From Mariprofundus sp. NF (GTDB taxonomy: Bacteria > Pseudomonadota > Zetaproteobacteria > Mariprofundales > Mariprofundaceae): a stretch of 64,000 nucleotides of DNA. The stretch lies in assembly GCF_013387455.1 (NCBI RefSeq), contig NZ_VWNC01000001.1, positions 434,001-498,000 of the forward strand. Reading direction: 5' to 3'. The translations under genes and the position numbers were made by a program. The notes beneath the pieces are model-generated. The model ran no database searches, was not told the origin of the DNA, and saw only the letters and a list, made by a program, of their open reading frames with translations. Shown one piece after another: positions 61,201-64,000 of the stretch. Numbering within the stretch: the first letter of the stretch is position 1; each line of letters begins with the position of its first letter.

Positions 61201-61351
61201 CCTAGCTACAGGTATTGGCTCTGAAATTCAAAGGCCATTAGCAACAGTAGTGGTGGGCGGTCTCATTTCATCGACGCTATTAACACTGTTTGTTTTGCCA
61301 TGTCTCTATGAACGGTTCAGTTGTAATCGTATTTCATCTAGGAAGCGATGA
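58217..61351 (+). CDS. czcA: CzcA/CusA-type heavy-metal RND efflux pump
   Basis: A 1044-residue HME-RND transporter with 12 predicted helices and two large periplasmic loops. N-terminal L-N-L-D-A-F-P-D-V-T-N-V-Q, and A-I-A-I-G-M-M-V-D-G-S-V-V-M-V-E-N in TM4 are the family signatures; the C-terminal half repeats the fold. TM4 lacks the first aspartate of the classical Czc D-F-G-x3-D-G motif (it has A-I-G), so substrate class is uncertain between the divalent (Co/Zn/Cd/Ni) and Cu/Ag groups. His-rich accessory proteins favour divalent metals. Confidence 0.9.
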   Translation: MFSKLIDAAVNNRLLILLLLLGSMTYALLVVPKLNLDAFPDVTNVQVQINTEAEGLASEEVEQLITYPIEAVMYALPEVEEVRSISRTGLSIVTVVFKEGTDIYFARQLVFQKLQDASQTVPSWAGTPKIGPNTSGLGQVFQYIIKSSPDADFDALTLRALNDWVVKLMLMPVEGVTDILSYGGEVRQYQVHVNPEQLLSYSLHVDDVAKAIEANNRNAGGWYLPQGDEQLVIRGVGWIPGGERGLKAIASIPVKTINGTSVRVSDVATVAFGGEIRQGAVTMTERDEDGKITSLGEVVVGIVLKRFGANTKNTIDDVKSRLEIVQKALPNGVTIEPFYDQSNLINKAVWTVEKALLEAFVLIIIVLFLFLMNMRAATLVLLSVPLSVLAALGAMQHYGISANLMSLGGLAIAIGMMVDGSVVMVENIFKHLEKLPDENRGVALRITEASKEVARPVLFAVLIILLVFTPLFALEGVEGKMFTPMALSISFAMFASLLVALFVMPVLATYVFTKGVAHKESPVLAPIARAYHGMLESALKARKAVVGGAAMAFVVTLATVPLLGTEFVPELEEGTLAIRITLAPSSSLDYAKGVGEKLERVLIEKFPEVTYVSARTGRSEIGGDPEPVSNVELFVGLQSVSEWSSASDREELQQLMREKMEVVPGILVSFTQPIAMRVDELLSGVKAALAIKLFGPDLKVLAEMGKKIEVVAKSVEGTRDVEMEQIEGEAQLVVRPDRSKLDRYGIPVDDVMSLVADAIGGASAGQVIQGNERYDIYVRLAKNYRHNTESIGGLILHSPSGAWVRLEDVASIGVEQGPPMIKRDDVQRRVVIQSNVEGRDMGGLVAELDQRIQSEIELPPGYTVVFGGQFENQQRAQAKLMVVVPLSLLMIFLLLYFAFHSVGQAALIMLNVPMALIGGILALLVSGQYLSVPSSIGFIALFGVAVLNGVVLVDAINRHLDEHELNDAIRHGAESRLRPVLMTAMIAALGLIPLLLATGIGSEIQRPLATVVVGGLISSTLLTLFVLPCLYERFSCNRISSRKR

Positions 61352-61426
61352 TGAATTGAATGGATTGTGGATAAGAGGTGTACCCTTTGTGTGCATGAAA
61401 ACACCTTGTATATTAATTACTTACGA

Positions 61427-61454
61427 TTGACATTCGAGATTTCTTTGATATACT
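61427..61454 (+). promoter_or_regulatory. Strong sigma70 promoter for the exonuclease/AAA unit
   Basis: TTGACA (61427-61432), 16 bases, then TATACT (61449-61454): 6 of 6 and 5 of 6 matches. It lies about 105 bases before the exonuclease GTG, so this pair has its own transcript, separate from the metal pump. Confidence 0.75.
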
Positions 61455-61558
61455 GATTAAACGATAATCAATGGTCAGATTCGCCAGCATTAATAATTTA
61501 CAGAGAAATGATTTTACTTATTCCTTTTTGGAAGCGGTATGGGTGGAGGTGTCTTTGC

Positions 61559-62077
61559 GTGATTACTATTCTTGATTTTGAGGCTTCAGGATTAGAACCG
61601 GATAGCTATCCAATCCAGGTGGCTTGGAATGTAGGTGATGAAATTACGTCATTCTTGATTAATCCAATGACAGCAGATGATTGGGATTGGTGGAGCAGTG
61701 AGTCTGAACTAGTTCACGGGATCCCACGGGATTTTTTAATTGAACATGGGAGTCATATTCAGGATGTGGCTGCAGCTATGGTAGAGCATCTTTCAGGTAC
61801 ACTGGTTTATTCTGATGCCGTTTCTTTCGATTCATTTTGGTGTCGTCGCTTGTTTGATGCAGCGGGTGTCCAGGATAAGCTATTGTGGCGTGATTTCTGG
61901 TTTCGGATCAATGAGGGAAGGCCCGATTCAATACCAAGCTCTATTTCTTGGGAGTGCGGTGAGTGGAGACGACAGTTAAAGCAAGAGGCTTTAAGAAATG
62001 TTATTTTACCGGAGCATAAGGCGGATAACGATGTTCGTATTCGGATGGAGATCTTCAGACTAGCCACATCAGGTTGA
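61559..62077 (+). CDS. DEDDh 3'-5' exonuclease (RNase T/DnaQ-like)
   Basis: A 172-residue DnaQ-fold exonuclease. D6 and E8 in I-L-D-F-E-A-S-G form the first metal site, Y-S-D-A-V-S-F-D-S-F carries the second, and H153-x4-D158 (E-H-K-A-D-N-D-V) the third, giving the DEDDh set. GTG 61559 has GGAGGT about 10 bases upstream; an in-frame ATG at 61508 would add 17 residues of unlikely sequence. It stands as the first gene of a two-gene unit with an AAA+ ATPase. It may cut RNA or DNA ends; substrate unknown. Confidence 0.82.
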   Translation: MITILDFEASGLEPDSYPIQVAWNVGDEITSFLINPMTADDWDWWSSESELVHGIPRDFLIEHGSHIQDVAAAMVEHLSGTLVYSDAVSFDSFWCRRLFDAAGVQDKLLWRDFWFRINEGRPDSIPSSISWECGEWRRQLKQEALRNVILPEHKADNDVRIRMEIFRLATSG

Positions 62078-62153
62078 TGTTTTGTAGCCGAGGCACCAGC
62101 AACCAGTAGTAACTTAATGCTTTATTGTACCTTAATTGCGTAAGGGAGATGTT

Positions 62154-63866
62154 ATGTCTTATGAGCAGAAATTAAATGAATTCATCAAACACGTTGAAAG
62201 GCTGAGGCGTGTGAATCGAGTTGCAGTGATTAAGCAAAATAAAATCATGGACCAGCTCATGAAGAAAGTTGCTAAAATGGATGATGGGTTCCTCGTCAAC
62301 GATCAGGTTATAAGTGAATTTTCCTCCCTGATTCCAAGTCGTCTGTATATCAGTTCAAAACATGATTTTGATTCAGCCTCTAAAGCTTTATGCCAAAAGA
62401 TATTTAAAGACCGGATGCATATGCTCAATACGAGGCTAGAAACTCTATGGGATGGTGAGGGATGTTATCCCATCGCATCGCTTTTTGTAGTAATGCAAGC
62501 AAGTGAATTAGTTAGCATCTCAGCTAAACGGATTACTGCAGATACTGTGTCTAAAGGTGATAGAGCCTATATGAATTTGCTTGATGCTTTCAGAGATAAT
62601 TTTGAAAGCTATAAATCATTTTTGGTAAGAGAAATTAAGAATTCGGAATATAAGGGGAAAGAAGACCTTATTTATGATGCGATATTATCAGAATATGAAT
62701 TGTTTATGTATGAGTTAGAATGTCTTTGGTGCAAATCCGAGGTGAAAAATAAGAGGCAATTTCAGGGAGGCTTCAGAGCTCGTAAGGATACCTCAATTGC
62801 TCATAAGAAGGTTAAATGTAAAGAGCCCTCTATTCAGCTTTGTGATTCAAAAGAAGTTAAAAAGCTGGTTGATTTATTGAGAAACTCACAAAAGAAAAAT
62901 CATGAGGTCTACATACCTTTGTTAGAAGATCTGCTCACCACTAACGGCCGGGCCTCTTTAGCAATGGTTCCAAAAAACTACAAAGATGTGCTGGTCAAAT
63001 TCAGATTAAGGTTTCCGCACCTTTCGACTCTGGCCGACGAAATCGAAATGAATTTATGTCTATCTATGTTGGGTGGTTCTAAAGCACCTCTGAAACTCTT
63101 TGATTCAATGTATATCTTTGATGGTCCACCAGGGGTAGGGAAGACTGCGGCGCTACACTATTTGGCTAAAGAGTTTGGAGTAAAGCATAGGATCATCGGC
63201 GCTGCGGAGCTGACAAATGGGTTTGATATTTCCGGTCAATCACGTGGGTGGGGGACGGGAAAGCCGGGCCATGTTGCAAACCTTCTTATAGAAAACCGGA
63301 TGCCAAATTGTTTAATTATAATGGATGAAATTGATAAAATGATTGAGGGGTCAAACAACTTTCCGCCAGCCCAACCGCTGTATACTTTACTGGAACGGAT
63401 GAGTGCTAAACGGTTCAGGGATGAATTCTACGACTTTGAAATTGATGCGAGTTTCATAAATTGGGCCGCTACGTCAAATAACATTAAAAGGGTGCCTGAG
63501 CCGATTAGAGATAGAGCACACGTTATCAATGTTTCTTGTCCAAGTTTAGAGCAAAGAATCCAGATTTCATCGATCTTGTATGAAGATTTACTGGCAGAAA
63601 ATAAGCAGGGGTGGGGCAAGTGTTTTTTTTCTGAAATAGGTGGTGATATCCCTTTTATAGTTGCGTCAGTAGATGGGATCTCAATCAGAGGGATGCAGCA
63701 GATCATTATGAGGTCCATTTCATTAGTAGCTAATCGCGTTGAAGGACAAAAGATCACTTCAGAACAGTTAGAACTGAAAGACACAGATGTGTTGGCAGCT
63801 ATCCAAATGTTAGGGATGAAGGGCGACTCTAAATCTCAAAATGGGATTGGGTTTATTCTTAATTAG
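62154..63866 (+). CDS. AAA+ family ATPase
   Basis: A 570-residue protein. The first 300 residues are mostly helical with no recognised domain; R-G-G-F-R-A-R-K near 225 is basic. The AAA+ module has Walker A G-P-P-G-V-G-K-T at 324-331, Walker B I-I-M-D-E-I-D-K with D391 and E392, sensor 1 A-T-S-N-N near 440 and an arginine finger in P-I-R-D-R near 450; its sequence is nearest to Lon-type AAA modules, without a protease domain. ATG 62154 has AAGGGAG upstream. It follows the exonuclease by 76 bases, and the pair could act together. Confidence 0.8.
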   Translation: MSYEQKLNEFIKHVERLRRVNRVAVIKQNKIMDQLMKKVAKMDDGFLVNDQVISEFSSLIPSRLYISSKHDFDSASKALCQKIFKDRMHMLNTRLETLWDGEGCYPIASLFVVMQASELVSISAKRITADTVSKGDRAYMNLLDAFRDNFESYKSFLVREIKNSEYKGKEDLIYDAILSEYELFMYELECLWCKSEVKNKRQFQGGFRARKDTSIAHKKVKCKEPSIQLCDSKEVKKLVDLLRNSQKKNHEVYIPLLEDLLTTNGRASLAMVPKNYKDVLVKFRLRFPHLSTLADEIEMNLCLSMLGGSKAPLKLFDSMYIFDGPPGVGKTAALHYLAKEFGVKHRIIGAAELTNGFDISGQSRGWGTGKPGHVANLLIENRMPNCLIIMDEIDKMIEGSNNFPPAQPLYTLLERMSAKRFRDEFYDFEIDASFINWAATSNNIKRVPEPIRDRAHVINVSCPSLEQRIQISSILYEDLLAENKQGWGKCFFSEIGGDIPFIVASVDGISIRGMQQIIMRSISLVANRVEGQKITSEQLELKDTDVLAAIQMLGMKGDSKSQNGIGFILN

Positions 63867-64000
63867 GCTGCCAGCAAAGTGCCAGCACTTTTTCCAGCAG
63901 ACACGAATCAGGTGCTGGCACCTTATTTTCCAACGTTTCTTGGGGGGTGAGGGTTCTCTCAGAAGTTGCATCGTGAAGGGCTGCCAGCAAAGTGCCAGCA
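63866..64000 (+). repeat. TGCCAGCA repeat cluster at the window end
   Basis: A 22-bp sequence is repeated perfectly at 63866-63887 and 63979-64000. Each copy contains two TGCCAGCA motifs 11 bases apart (63869, 63880, 63982, 63993). A fifth copy is inverted at 63913-63920, and GTGCCAGCAC (63879-63888) and GTGCTGGCAC (63912-63921) form a perfect 10-bp stem with a 23-base loop. The first repeat overlaps the AAA stop codon. The array may continue past the window. Confidence 0.85.

Overview
The window looks like a chromosomal segment of a Gram-negative proteobacterium. It carries a lipopolysaccharide/O-antigen locus, a LapA/LapB pair, a PriA/UvrA/RpsA/IHF housekeeping backbone, an RND-type tricarboxylate-like CBA metal exporter and a tRNA gene with an encoded CCA end. 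The order pheA-hisC-tyrA-aroA-cmk-rpsA-ihfB-lapA-lapB-pyrF is a proteobacterial arrangement. A zetaproteobacterium or gammaproteobacterium would fit, but I cannot fix the genus from the sequence alone.

Region 1 (1-27243, all + strand) is one long surface-glycan locus. It opens inside the end of a PseG-like gene and continues with PseH- and PseI-like genes of a pseudaminic/nonulosonic acid pathway. A sugar cytidylyltransferase, an oxidoreductase, an aminotransferase, an acetyltransferase and two unfamiliar transferase-like proteins follow. Next come rfbF and rfbG with a C-methyltransferase, an RmlC-like epimerase and an SDR, which together suggest a CDP-linked branched 6-deoxyhexose. Then come a second methyltransferase, a CmcI-like protein, glycosyltransferases and gmd. 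The last part is a PglC/PglD/PglE-like set, an O-antigen ligase and a WbpM/PglF-type dehydratase, which fits a di-N-acetylbacillosamine-type first sugar. Most neighbours overlap by 1-17 bases (ATGA, GTGA, TTGA, TGATG), so translational coupling is likely over most of the locus. A truncated ComEA-like helix-hairpin-helix remnant and a strong terminator lie before wbpM.

Region 2 (27221-46367) is housekeeping: priA, a CPBP membrane protease, uvrA, pheA, hisC, tyrA, aroA, cmk, rpsA, ihfB, lapA, lapB, pyrF, dgt and rsgA. A GxxExxY gene flanked by imperfect inverted repeats sits between pheA and hisC. RpsA has an N-terminal run of twelve Ala-Glu-Val units encoded by a 9-bp tandem repeat. A 30-codon membrane peptide gene with a strong ribosome binding site lies upstream of uvrA.

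Region 3 (46423-49631, - strand) is a signalling pair: a CHASE2-transmembrane-Ser/Thr kinase and a PP2C phosphatase, translationally coupled.

Region 4 (49955-64000) starts at tRNA-Asn, followed at once by a P4-type tyrosine integrase, so the rest is probably an integrated island. Its cargo is a BlaI/M56-peptidase regulatory pair whose promoter -35 box lies inside a 23-bp palindrome, followed by a metal-efflux locus: a P-II-like DUF3240 protein, a HupE fusion, several His-rich small secreted proteins and a CzcCBA/CusCBA-type exporter. After it come a DEDDh exonuclease and an AAA+ ATPase behind their own sigma70-like promoter. The window ends in a cluster of repeated TGCCAGCA motifs. The far end of the island is not in the window.
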